A DNA stretch of 64,000 bases, from positions 1-64,000 of the forward strand of contig NZ_BMLQ01000011.1 of the NCBI RefSeq assembly GCF_014645315.1, given 5' to 3'. Source of the DNA: Citricoccus zhacaiensis. Its GTDB lineage: Bacteria; Actinomycetota; Actinomycetes; Actinomycetales; Micrococcaceae. This document shows positions 24,174 through 32,147 of the stretch, in pieces (positions within the stretch are counted from its first letter, which is position 1; each line of letters opens with the position of its first letter). Under the pieces are notes generated by a model. That model made no database searches. It was given only the letters and a program-made list of their open reading frames with translations, and had not been told where the DNA came from. A program made the position numbers and the translations under genes.

Positions 24174-25217
24174 ATGCTCGCAGTTCCTACCGGACGGTCA
24201 ATGCTCGTCACCACCGGCGCCCTCCTGGCGGTCGGTGCACTCGTCACCGGCTGCTCATCCGGATCAGCCGGTGACAGCACCCAGCCCACCAATGCCTCGG
24301 TGGAGGGCAACACCGAGGAGGGCGAGACCGTGGTCGTGGGCTTCTCGGGCCCCGCGGCGGACCACGGCTGGCTCGGGGCCATCAACGCCGCCGCCACCGC
24401 CGAGGCGGACCAATACGGGGACATCGATTTCCGCGTGGCCGAGGGCACCAACGACGCCAACCTGCAGATCAGCCAGGTCGAGCAGTTCATCAACGACGGC
24501 GTGGATGCCATCGTCCTGCTCCCCACCGACGGTGCCGCCCTCACGGCCGTCGCCACCAAGGCCATGGAAGCCGGGATCCCGGTGGTCAACGTGGACCGCG
24601 AGTTCTCCAGCCCGGCAGCGGCCCGCACCACCATCCTCGGGGACAACTACGGCATGGGCCAGAGCGCCGGCAACTACATCTGCGAGCAGATGAGTGACAC
24701 GCCGGATGCCGTCGTCGCGGAGGTCGCCGGTGTCGACTCCCTGCCGCTGACCCAGGACCGCAGCCAGGGCTTCGCCGACGCTCTGGAGTCCTGCGGCCTC
24801 GACGTGGACAACCGCGTCGCCGCAGACTTCACGGTCCAGGGTGGCGAGGCCGCCACGTCCCAGCTGCTCGCAGCCGCCCCGGAGATCGATGCCCTCTGGA
24901 ACCATGACGATGACCAGGGCATCGGCGTCCTGTCCGCCATCGACAATGCCGGCCGTGACGAGTTCATCATGGTCGGCGGCGGCGGCTCCGCCAACGCCAT
25001 GCGGGAGATCCAGTCCGGAGAGAGTGTCCTTGAGGCCACGGTGATCTACCCGTCCACCCAGGCGGCCGACGGCGTCCGGCTGGCACGGCTGATCGCCCAG
25101 GACAAGGCCATGAGCGACCTGGTGGAGGTGGAGGTCCCCAAGCGGATCGTCCTGAACGCCCCGGTGGTCACCAGCGAGAACGTTGAAGAGTACCTCCCCA
25201 CCGCGTTCGAGTCGTAG
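24174..25217 (+). CDS. Sugar ABC importer binding lipoprotein
   Basis: Periplasmic-binding-type protein of 347 residues in the RbsB/XylF group (type I fold). The signal peptide ends in lipobox GALVTGC near residue 25, followed by a Ser/Thr/Gly linker. Fold markers are VVGFSGPAADHGWLGAINAA, VDAIVLLPTDGAALTAVATK, GIPVVNVDREF and the late ALWNHDDDQGIGVLSAIDNA. An acid-rich ligand pocket is expected. AGGAG lies six bases before the ATG. A strong hairpin follows the stop codon, then the Gfo/Idh/MocA gene. It supplies ligand to the permease/ATPase pair across the divergent promoter. Confidence 0.94.
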   Translation: MLAVPTGRSMLVTTGALLAVGALVTGCSSGSAGDSTQPTNASVEGNTEEGETVVVGFSGPAADHGWLGAINAAATAEADQYGDIDFRVAEGTNDANLQISQVEQFINDGVDAIVLLPTDGAALTAVATKAMEAGIPVVNVDREFSSPAAARTTILGDNYGMGQSAGNYICEQMSDTPDAVVAEVAGVDSLPLTQDRSQGFADALESCGLDVDNRVAADFTVQGGEAATSQLLAAAPEIDALWNHDDDQGIGVLSAIDNAGRDEFIMVGGGGSANAMREIQSGESVLEATVIYPSTQAADGVRLARLIAQDKAMSDLVEVEVPKRIVLNAPVVTSENVEEYLPTAFES

Positions 25218-25228
25218 AGCCATCCGCT

Positions 25229-25267
25229 GCGGGGCGAGGCGTTCCCCGGTGGAACACCCCGCCCCGC
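25229..25267 (+). terminator. Hairpin after sugar binding protein
   Basis: Arms 25229-25245 and 25251-25267 pair at 15 of 17 positions around the loop CCGGT (left arm begins GCGGGGCG). It starts 12 bases after the stop of the binding-protein gene and before the next gene of the operon, so it probably lowers downstream expression or stabilises the upstream message. Confidence 0.75.
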
Positions 25268-25341
25268 CTGCCTCCATCAACGAACCGTCAACCAGCCGTC
25301 ATCCAGCCGCCATCGAGCCGATGCCCCCTGCAGGAGAAACC

Positions 25342-26490
25342 ATGCCCCACCCCGCACCGCCCCTGAGGATCGCCCTGATCGGGCACGGCTTCATGGGAGC
25401 CGCCCATTCGCAGGGTTGGCGGGTGGCTCCCCGGTTCTTCGATCTGTCCGCCCGTCCGGAGATGACGTTGCTGGTGGGTCGCCACGCCGCCGGCGTCGAG
25501 GCCGCCGCCGCCCGGTGGGGGTGGGCGGAGACCGCCACGGACTGGCGCGCCGCCGTCGAGCGGGAGGACATCGACGTGGTGGACATCGTGACCCCCGGCG
25601 GCTCGCACGCCGAGATGGCCATCGCCGCACTGGAAGCCGGCAAGCACGTGTTGTGCGAGAAGCCACTGGCGAACACCCTCGAGGAGGCCGCGGCGATGGC
25701 CGCGGCCGCGGAACGGACCGGGGCGAATGTCTTCGCCATGGTCGGGTTCACCTACCGCCGGGTGCCGGCCGCGGCCTTCGCCCGTGACCTCGTCCGCTCG
25801 GGTGCGATCGGCGAGGTCCGCCAGGTCCGTGCCGCCTACCTGCAGGACTGGCTGTACGACGCCGAGGCACCCCTGACCTGGCGGCTCCAGCAGGAGCATG
25901 CCGGCTCCGGCGCGCTCGGTGACCTGGGCGCCCATGCTGTCGATCTGTCCCAGTTCATCACTGGCCAGAAGGTGGCCGGCGTGAGCGGCATCCTGAACAC
26001 GTTCGTCGAGGAACGGCCACTCCCGGACTCGGCGTCAGAGCGCGGCCAGGTGTCCGTGGACGACGCCGCGCTGTTCACCGCCCGTTTCGACGGCGGCGCC
26101 ATCGGCTCCTTCGAGGCCACCCGCATGGCCACCGGACGCAAGAACTCCCTGCGCATCGAGGTCTCCGGATCCCTCGGCGCGATCGCGTTCGACCTGGAGA
26201 ACTACAACTCGTTGGGCTTCTACGACGCGACCGCCCCCAGCACCCGCCAGGGCTTCACCGACATCATGGTCACCGAGCCCGAGCACCCCTACATGTCCGC
26301 CTGGTGGCCCACCGGCCACGCCCTCGGCTATGAGCACGGCTTCGTGCACCAGGCCCGGGACTTCATCGAAGCCATCACCGCGTGCAGGCAGCCCGAGCCC
26401 TCCTTCGCCGACGGCTACCAGGTGCAGCGCGTCCTCGACGGCATCCAGCACAGCGCGGAGCACGGCAGCGCCTGGACAGCGACCGGCTAG
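25342..26490 (+). CDS. Gfo/Idh/MocA dehydrogenase of sugar operon
   Basis: Oxidoreductase of 382 residues. Rossmann motif ALIGHGFMGAAHSQGW near residue 11, EKPLANTLEEA near residue 108, and YLQDWLYDAEAPLTWRLQQE followed by GSGALGDLGAHAVDLSQFI, which bears the catalytic His/Asp pair. The pattern is shared with dehydrogenases that oxidise C3 of glucosides or anhydrosugars (such as levoglucosan dehydrogenase from arthrobacters), as recalled from that family. The ATG at 25342 has AGGAG six bases upstream. The isomerase-like gene follows 71 bases later, and the pair is probably co-transcribed with the binding protein. Confidence 0.9.
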   Translation: MPHPAPPLRIALIGHGFMGAAHSQGWRVAPRFFDLSARPEMTLLVGRHAAGVEAAAARWGWAETATDWRAAVEREDIDVVDIVTPGGSHAEMAIAALEAGKHVLCEKPLANTLEEAAAMAAAAERTGANVFAMVGFTYRRVPAAAFARDLVRSGAIGEVRQVRAAYLQDWLYDAEAPLTWRLQQEHAGSGALGDLGAHAVDLSQFITGQKVAGVSGILNTFVEERPLPDSASERGQVSVDDAALFTARFDGGAIGSFEATRMATGRKNSLRIEVSGSLGAIAFDLENYNSLGFYDATAPSTRQGFTDIMVTEPEHPYMSAWWPTGHALGYEHGFVHQARDFIEAITACRQPEPSFADGYQVQRVLDGIQHSAEHGSAWTATG

Positions 26491-26561
26491 CAGCGGCGCC
26501 GCAGCACCGAGCCGCAGCACCGATGCCGCACCGCAGAACACCGAACCGAAGGAGCAACCGG

Positions 26562-27578
26562 ATGGCACGCAACTACACCCTGTTCACCGGCCAATGGGTC
26601 GACCTGCCCCTCGAAGACGTCGCCCGCCTCGCGGCCGGGTGGGGCTACGACGGATTGGAGATCGCGGTCTCCGGCGGGCACCTCGACGCCTGGCGCTGGG
26701 ACGATGACGACTACATCGCCGAGCGCCTCGGCATCCTGGAGCGGTATGGGTTGAGCGTCTGGGCCATCTCGAACCATCTGACGGGCCAGGCGGTCTGCGA
26801 CGATCCGATCGACTTCCGCCACCAGGCGATCGTCGGCGGCCGGGTGTGGGGCGACGGCGACCCGGAGGGTGTCCGCCAGCGGGCGGCCGAGGAGCTCAAG
26901 AACACCGCACGGCTGGCACGGCGTCTGGGAGTGGACACCGTCGTCGGATTCACCGGGTCCTCGATCTGGCAGTACGTGACCCTGTTCCCGCCCGTGCCAG
27001 GGGAGGTCATCGAGGCGGGCTATCGGGACTTCGCCGACCGGTGGAACCCCATCCTGGACGTCTTCGACGAGTGCGGGGTGCGCTTCGCTCATGAGGTGCA
27101 TCCGACCGAGATCGCCTACGACCACTGGTCCACGGTCAAGACGCTGGAGGCCGTGGATCACCGCGAGGCGTTCGGTCTGAACTGGGATCCGAGCCACATG
27201 ATGTGGCAGGGGATCGATCCGGTGGCGTTCATCTCCGACTTCGCCGACCGGATTTACCACGTGGACTGCAAGGACACGCGGATGCGGATGGGCGGAGGCC
27301 GCAACGGCGTGCTCGGCTCACATCTGCCGTGGGGCGACCCACGGCGCGGCTGGGACTTCGTCTCGGTGGGACGAGGTGATGTGCCGTGGGAGGATGCGTT
27401 CCGCTCGCTGGTGGCGATCGGCTACGACGGCCCGATCTCGATCGAATGGGAGGACGCCGGGATGGACCGGCTGCACGGTGCACCGGAGGCCCTCGCAGTG
27501 CTGAGGAAGCTGGACTTCCCGGCACCGTCCGCGTCCTTCGACGCGGCGTTCGAGCAACGCCGACCGTCCGGCTCCTGA
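26562..27578 (+). CDS. TIM-barrel sugar isomerase/epimerase-like enzyme
   Basis: Xylose-isomerase-like TIM barrel of 338 residues: YTLFTGQWVDLPLEDVARLA, GYDGLEIAVSGGHLD, VDTVVGFTGSSIW, VRFAHEVHPTEIAYD, LNWDPSHMMWQGIDP, RIYHVDCKDTRM and GPISIEWEDAG. Metal ligands would be Glu, Asp, His and Glu on successive strands, for example the E in AHEVHP, D in NWDPSH and E in IEWED. Relatives act on keto-sugars, as isomerases or in beta-elimination/hydration steps. GAAGGAG lies seven bases before the ATG. It is the last gene of the rightward sugar operon. Confidence 0.9.
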   Translation: MARNYTLFTGQWVDLPLEDVARLAAGWGYDGLEIAVSGGHLDAWRWDDDDYIAERLGILERYGLSVWAISNHLTGQAVCDDPIDFRHQAIVGGRVWGDGDPEGVRQRAAEELKNTARLARRLGVDTVVGFTGSSIWQYVTLFPPVPGEVIEAGYRDFADRWNPILDVFDECGVRFAHEVHPTEIAYDHWSTVKTLEAVDHREAFGLNWDPSHMMWQGIDPVAFISDFADRIYHVDCKDTRMRMGGGRNGVLGSHLPWGDPRRGWDFVSVGRGDVPWEDAFRSLVAIGYDGPISIEWEDAGMDRLHGAPEALAVLRKLDFPAPSASFDAAFEQRRPSGS

Positions 27579-27591
27579 CCCGGATCCCCCA

Positions 27592-27654
27592 GATCACGAC
27601 CGCGCTACCCGTCGAGAAACGCCGAAAGAATCGACAGTTGGCGCGGCCGTGATC
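27592..27654. repeat. Imperfect long inverted repeat between convergent genes
   Basis: Arms 27592-27615 and 27631-27654 match at 20 of 24 positions (left arm starts GATCACGACCGCGC) with a 15-base loop. It sits between the converging ends of the isomerase gene and the alcohol dehydrogenase gene and probably works as a two-way terminator. It shares the block GCGCTAC..GTCGAGA with the hairpin at 55772-55828. Confidence 0.7.
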
Positions 27655-27666
27655 CCTGGTTGGGAG

Positions 27667-28779
27667 TCAGCCGATCCGCAGCACCGGCTTGATGGTCTCG
27701 CCGGAGGCGGAGTCGGCGAAGGCTTGGTCCACCTGGTCGAAGTCGTAGTACCGGACCAGCTCGTCGAACGGGAACCGACCCTGCTGGTAGAGCGCAATCA
27801 GGGCGGGGATCAGGTCCTGCGAGGTGCCGGAGCCGCCCAGGGTGCCCACCACGCGCTTGCCCCACAGAGTCCGCTGGTGATCCAGGCTGAACCGGGCCTC
27901 GGCCGGCGCCCCACCGATCAGGATCAGCGTGCCGAGCATCCCGACTGCCTCGGCGGCCTCCTCGATCACCGCCACCACCCCGGTGCAGTCCACGGCATAG
28001 TCCGCGGGGCCGCCACAGATCTCCAGAATCCGCTCCAGCGCGTTCTCCCGCCCGGAGTTGATGACGTGGGTGGCGCCGTACCGCGTCGCCAGGTCCAGGC
28101 GGGAATCGTGCAGGTCAATGGCGATGATCGTGGTGGCCGGGGTGTTGCGGGCCGCCATGATCGCCGCGAGTCCCACCGCCCCCGCACCGTAGATGACCAC
28201 GGACTCCCCGGCGGCGGGACGGGCGGTGTTCAGGATGGCACCCGCACCGGTGGTGATGCCGCAGGCCAGCACGCCCACCAACTCCAGCGGGACCTCCGGG
28301 TCCACGGTCACGAGGGAGTTGGCGTTGGCCAGCGCATAGGTCGCGAAGGAGGACTGGCCGAAGAAGTGCCCGGACAGCGTGGAGCCGTCCGCACGGGTAT
28401 ATGCGGAGGTTCCGGCCTGGGGGCCGATGAACCGCTGTCCGCTGGCCACGGCCGGACCGAGCAGGTCGCAGTAGCGGTGCTCGCCACGGCGGCAGTTCCG
28501 GCATTGGCCGCAGTAGGGCCAGCCCATGATGACGTGGTCACCCACCGCTACCGAGTCCACACCTTCGCCGACGGCCTCCACCACCCCCGAGCCCTCGTGG
28601 CCGAGCACGCCGGGCAGCGGCAGGGGCATGTCCCCGGCCTGGGTGATGGCGTCCGTGTGGCACACCCCGGAGGCCACCACCCGCACCAGGACCTCACCGG
28701 GGCCCGGCTGCTCGAGTTCGAGCTCCTCCAGGACGAAGGGGGCGTTCTTCTCTGCGACAACCAGTGCTTCGATCTTCAC
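27667..28779 (-). CDS. Zinc alcohol dehydrogenase, class III / aryl-alcohol type
   Basis: Medium-chain dehydrogenase of 370 residues. Catalytic zinc ligands lie in ASGVCHTDAI and LGHEGSGVVEAVG, and the structural zinc loop is CGQCRNCRRGEHRYC. The coenzyme motif is VIYGAGAVGLAAIMAAR, followed by an acidic residue (AIDLHD), so NAD is favoured. It groups with benzyl-alcohol or formaldehyde-type (class III) enzymes; the substrate is open. The GTG start has AGGAGG five bases upstream. It lies nine bases upstream-to-downstream from the Nudix regulator gene (stop 28789), so it is the last gene of the leftward sugar operon. Confidence 0.9.
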   Translation of the reverse strand: MKIEALVVAEKNAPFVLEELELEQPGPGEVLVRVVASGVCHTDAITQAGDMPLPLPGVLGHEGSGVVEAVGEGVDSVAVGDHVIMGWPYCGQCRNCRRGEHRYCDLLGPAVASGQRFIGPQAGTSAYTRADGSTLSGHFFGQSSFATYALANANSLVTVDPEVPLELVGVLACGITTGAGAILNTARPAAGESVVIYGAGAVGLAAIMAARNTPATTIIAIDLHDSRLDLATRYGATHVINSGRENALERILEICGGPADYAVDCTGVVAVIEEAAEAVGMLGTLILIGGAPAEARFSLDHQRTLWGKRVVGTLGGSGTSQDLIPALIALYQQGRFPFDELVRYYDFDQVDQAFADSASGETIKPVLRIG

Positions 28780-28788
28780 GGTGGCCTC

Positions 28789-29538
28789 CTAAGCCATGAT
28801 CAGGACGGGCTGATACCCGTCCGGGCGTTTCCGGTAGATCCGGGCCGGACGGCCCAGTCCGTTGCCACCCGGCGGCACGGCCCGCTCCTCCAGTGCCTCG
28901 AGGAGCGGCTCCATGGTCCGCCGGAAGGTGTCCTTCTGATGGACGGTTCCCGCCACGGCATCATGGGCCTGGCGAAGCTGGGTCATGGTGAATTGGGAGT
29001 CCAGCAGGTTCCACGGGTCCGGGGCCTGGCCGTACTCCCAGCGCACCATCTTCACGGCCCACGCGATGATCTCGTCATGACTGAAGGGAAGGCCGTGCAC
29101 CTCGGACACCGGCCGCAGTTGGCCGTGGCCGTGCTCCAGCCCCAGCGTCAACTCGGACAACGGCAGCACGTCCAGGTGGGTGACGGTGAGGACCCAGCCA
29201 CGTTCGTCCCGCCCGGGATCGTCGAAGACATGGAGCTGTCTTGGCGAGCGGCCCTGGATGTGCATCCGCGTGTCCAGGCACCGCAGCACCGCGTCACCCA
29301 GCCGCTCGCGTTCACGCAGCATGGTGCCCGGCAGCATCCACTCCCCCGCATGGCTGCCCTGGTCCCGCCTCCGCAGGACCACGTTCAGTTCCCCGTCGGC
29401 CACGGTCAGGAGTACGACGTCGGCCGCCACGGACGGGCGGGGATAGGCCAGCAGGTCATCGCGTTCCGGGGACATGCCTCCCAATCTATCCAGCCCGGGG
29501 GCCGGGCCCGCGTCAGGCGAAGAGAGCGGCAGCGTCAC
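28789..29538 (-). CDS. Nudix-related transcriptional regulator (NrtR-like)
   Basis: Protein of about 249 residues with a Nudix domain (PSVAADVVLLTVADGELNVV, then LRRRDQGSHAGEWMLPGTML) and a C-terminal winged helix (FTMTQLRQAHDAVAGTVHQK to RPARIYRKRP), the architecture of NrtR-type regulators. The catalytic REXXEE of the Nudix box is replaced by RCLDTR, so hydrolase activity is unlikely, as in known NrtR members. GTG at 29538 has GAGGAG seven bases upstream and overlaps the upstream gene by 26 bases; ATG at 29475 is an alternative. It probably controls the sugar operon in which it is embedded. Confidence 0.85.
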   Translation of the reverse strand: MTLPLSSPDAGPAPGLDRLGGMSPERDDLLAYPRPSVAADVVLLTVADGELNVVLRRRDQGSHAGEWMLPGTMLRERERLGDAVLRCLDTRMHIQGRSPRQLHVFDDPGRDERGWVLTVTHLDVLPLSELTLGLEHGHGQLRPVSEVHGLPFSHDEIIAWAVKMVRWEYGQAPDPWNLLDSQFTMTQLRQAHDAVAGTVHQKDTFRRTMEPLLEALEERAVPPGGNGLGRPARIYRKRPDGYQPVLIMA

Positions 29539-30397
29539 GGACGAACTCCTCGCCCGTGCGGAAGGTGGTGTCCCAGATCTTCAGCGCATCGGCCACCGGT
29601 TCCTGCATGACGGCACGGCTGAACCCCTCCACGCCGAACCTCCCGGCATAACCCAGGGCCTCGACCTCCTCCAGGATCCGGGGCAGGTCCAGGGAACCCG
29701 TGGAGAGCAGCCCGCGGGAGGACTGCCCGAACTCCAGGTACCCCAGGTGCGGCAGGGCGTGGGCGACCGCCCCGAGCAGATCCGTCTCCTCGATGGCCAT
29801 GTGGAAGGTGTCCAGGTGGATCCTCAGGTTCCTCGACCCGGAGAGCTCCACGAACCGCACGGCCTGGGACGCCGTGTTCAGCACGGAGGTCTCGTACCGG
29901 TTGACCACCTCGAAGGTCATCAGGATCCCGGCGGCGGCGGCCTCATCAGCCACGTCACCCACCAGCTGCGCCGTGTTGGCGAGTGCTCCCTCCGCGGGCC
30001 GAGCCGTGGTGTCACCGTGGACGCCGTAGGGCACCCCGTTGAGCTGGTCCCCACCCATCCGCCCCGTCATGTCCACGAACCGGCGCAGCTGCTCGAACCC
30101 GCGCCGGCGCACGGTCGGCTCGTCAGACATGACGTTCGCCTCGGGGGACTGGACGGCCATCGTGATGGGGGCCAGGCCGGCGTCGTGAATCCGCTGTCCG
30201 AGGGACTCGATCCCGCGACTGGACGGATCCAGCGGCCCGAGCACCACCCGCCGGTAGCCGGCATCCCGGAGCACGGGCAGGGACGCGGCGAACTCCATGC
30301 TGAAGGGGTCCGTGGTGAAGGCCGCGCTCTGGCAGGCCAGGTCCACCCGCACCCTGGAATCCTGTAGCGGTTCGGCGGCTGAGGCGGGCAGCGACAT
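29513..30397 (-). CDS. TIM-barrel sugar isomerase/epimerase-like enzyme
   Basis: Xylose-isomerase-like protein of 294 residues, nearest in pattern to the tagatose/psicose 3-epimerase group: VRVDLACQSAAF, LRDAGYRRVVLGPLD, MTFEVVNRYETSVLN, RIHLDTFHMAIEE, LGYLEFGQSSRGLLS and GRFGVEGFSRA follow strand order, and the E, D, H and E metal ligands are visible in FEVVN, LDTFHM, and GVEGF. It would shift the carbonyl or invert a hydroxyl of a ketose. The ATG at 30397 follows the SDR stop by one base and has GGAG eight bases upstream. It is part of a leftward operon of at least ten genes. Confidence 0.88.
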   Translation of the reverse strand: MSLPASAAEPLQDSRVRVDLACQSAAFTTDPFSMEFAASLPVLRDAGYRRVVLGPLDPSSRGIESLGQRIHDAGLAPITMAVQSPEANVMSDEPTVRRRGFEQLRRFVDMTGRMGGDQLNGVPYGVHGDTTARPAEGALANTAQLVGDVADEAAAAGILMTFEVVNRYETSVLNTASQAVRFVELSGSRNLRIHLDTFHMAIEETDLLGAVAHALPHLGYLEFGQSSRGLLSTGSLDLPRILEEVEALGYAGRFGVEGFSRAVMQEPVADALKIWDTTFRTGEEFVRDAAALFA

Positions 30398-30398
30398 C

Positions 30399-31178
30399 TC
30401 AGAACTCCGGCAGCTCGAAGCGGTGCTTGAACACCGAGTAGCCGTCATCCACGTTCACCACGGTGCCGTTCATGGCGTTGGACTCCTCGGAGAACAGGAA
30501 GGCCACCACGTTGGCGATCTCCTCCGGCTCGGTCATGACGTTGCGCAGCTGCTCGGAGGCGAAGAGGTCCCGCAGGTGCTGGGGGAACTGCTGGATGATC
30601 GCGGTGTTCGCGCGCCCCGGGGTGATCGCCAGCACCCGGGTACCGTGCTCGGCCAGTTCGTAGGCGGCCGAGCGGGTGAAGGAGATGACGGCGGCCTTGG
30701 CGGCACTGTAGGTGAAGGACAATTCAGCAGCTTGCTCGCCGTAGATGGAGGACGTGTTGACGATGACCCCGCCACCGCCCTGCTTCACGAATTGCCGTGC
30801 GGCGGCCAGGATGCCGTAGTACACGCCGTCCTGGTCGATCCGGATCATCGGGTGATAATCCCGTTCGGGATCGTGGTCCAGCAGCGGCTTGCCGCCGGCG
30901 ATGCCCGCGTTGTTGAAGATGCCGTCCAGTCGTCCGAAGGCGTCCACGGCGGACTGCACGGCCCGCTCGACGGCGGCGAAGTCCGAGACGTCGACGGCCA
31001 CCGCATGCGCTGTCCCGCCGGCTGCGGCGACCTCATCGGCCACCGCCTTGGCGCCGTCGAGGTTCAGGTCTGCCACGATCACCGTGGCGCCCTTCTCGGC
31101 GCAGCGGCGCACGGTGGCGCGGCCGATGCCGCTCGCTCCGCCGGTGATGAGCAGGACTTTGTCCGTCAGGGTGGTCAT
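30399..31178 (-). CDS. Short-chain dehydrogenase/reductase
   Basis: Classical SDR of 259 residues: LITGGASGIGRATVRR near residue 10, IVADLNLD with the acidic coenzyme-selecting Asp (NAD preferred), FNNAGIAGG, VNTSSIYGEQAAELS and active-site YSAAKAAVISF. The C terminus (VFKHRFELPEF) is typical of polyol or sugar dehydrogenases in this operon class, although that is inference. AAGGAG lies five bases before the ATG. It lies between another SDR gene and the TIM-barrel isomerase gene. Confidence 0.92.
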   Translation of the reverse strand: MTTLTDKVLLITGGASGIGRATVRRCAEKGATVIVADLNLDGAKAVADEVAAAGGTAHAVAVDVSDFAAVERAVQSAVDAFGRLDGIFNNAGIAGGKPLLDHDPERDYHPMIRIDQDGVYYGILAAARQFVKQGGGGVIVNTSSIYGEQAAELSFTYSAAKAAVISFTRSAAYELAEHGTRVLAITPGRANTAIIQQFPQHLRDLFASEQLRNVMTEPEEIANVVAFLFSEESNAMNGTVVNVDDGYSVFKHRFELPEF

Positions 31179-31208
31179 GGAAGCTCCTTGGGTCGAAGGG
31201 GAAATCGG

Positions 31209-32054
31209 TCAGAACATGCCGTGGGAGAGGGCCAGCGCCCCGCCGTCCACAGCCAGGACTGCCCCGGTCACGAACGAGTTGCCGGGGGCCACGAGGAAGA
31301 GCATCGGAGCCTGGATCTCTGCCATGGTGCCCATCCGAGCCAGCGGGATGGTCTCCTCCCACATCCGTTCACCGGCCTCGTCCAGCACGGCGTCTCCGCC
31401 GATCCGGGTGCCCTTGAAGGGGCCGGGGGCAATGACGTTGACGCGGATCCCGCGGGGTGCGAGTTCCAGGGCGGCCTGCCGGGCAAGGTTGATGATCCCG
31501 GCCTTGGTGGCGCCGTAGGCGTAGGAGACCATCGGGTCGGTGCGCAGCCCGGCGGTGGAGGAGGTCACCAGGATCCGGCCGTGGTCCGGCAGGACGCGGG
31601 CGGCGGCGCGGACGGTCTCGAAGGTGCCGTTGAGGTTGGTGGCCACCACGTCCCGCCACTCCTCGTCCGTGTACCGGCCGATGGCCCCGTCCTCCGTGCG
31701 GTAGCTGCCGCCGCCGGCGATGCCGGCATTGGCCACCACCACCGTCGGGCAGCCCACCTCGGCCACGATCCGCTCCAGCACCTCGTCGACGGCGCCCGGC
31801 GCCGCCAGGTCGACGGCGTAGGCGTGGGCCTTGCCTCCGGTGGCGGCGATCGCGTCCCTGACCTCGTCCAGCCGGCGCTGATCCCGGCCGAGGACGACGA
31901 CGGTCGCGCCGGCGTCGGCGTAGATCTCGGCCGCGGCGCGGCCGATGCCGCTCGAGGCCCCGGTGACCACGACGATGTCGTCGCGCATCGAGAACAGGTC
32001 CAGCAGCCGGTCGGTTCCGTGGGCGGGTCGGGCATGCTCAGTGGTGGACGTCAT
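31209..32054 (-). CDS. Short-chain dehydrogenase/reductase
   Basis: Second SDR of the operon, 281 residues. VVTGASSGIGRAAAEIYADA near residue 32, ANAGIAGGG, LVTSSTAGLRT and YAYGATKAGIINLARQ with the Tyr/Lys pair. The residue after the second strand (VVVLGRDQRRLDEV) has Arg after Gly, which suggests NADP. Two SDRs with different cofactor preference in one operon would allow one hydroxyl to be oxidised and another carbonyl to be reduced. The ATG at 32054 has AGAGAGG nine bases upstream. It follows the binding-protein gene, separated by a compound hairpin. Confidence 0.9.
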   Translation of the reverse strand: MTSTTEHARPAHGTDRLLDLFSMRDDIVVVTGASSGIGRAAAEIYADAGATVVVLGRDQRRLDEVRDAIAATGGKAHAYAVDLAAPGAVDEVLERIVAEVGCPTVVVANAGIAGGGSYRTEDGAIGRYTDEEWRDVVATNLNGTFETVRAAARVLPDHGRILVTSSTAGLRTDPMVSYAYGATKAGIINLARQAALELAPRGIRVNVIAPGPFKGTRIGGDAVLDEAGERMWEETIPLARMGTMAEIQAPMLFLVAPGNSFVTGAVLAVDGGALALSHGMF

Positions 32055-32089
32055 GGATACGGGCCTCTCTCTCATCGTTCTCCGGGGGT

Positions 32090-32143
32090 GGGGGCGTGGC
32101 CGGCCGGCGGCGGTGCAACTGCCGCCGGGTCAGACACGCCCCC
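32090..32143 (-). terminator. Compound hairpin after sugar binding protein
   Basis: GGGGGCGTG (32090-32098) pairs with CACGCCCCC (32135-32143), and inside it CCGGCGGC (32104-32111) pairs with GCCGCCGG (32121-32128). It starts just past the stop of the binding-protein gene on the minus strand and precedes the SDR gene. Likely an attenuating terminator within the operon. Confidence 0.7.
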
Positions 32144-32147
32144 GGGG

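Noticed and set aside
28789-29538. Active Nudix hydrolase
   Set aside because: The catalytic glutamates of the Nudix box are missing and a winged helix follows, so a regulator is the better call.
27649-29610. Open frame of about 653 codons on the plus strand
   Set aside because: It covers the alcohol dehydrogenase and Nudix regulator on the opposite strand, both of which have intact family motifs.
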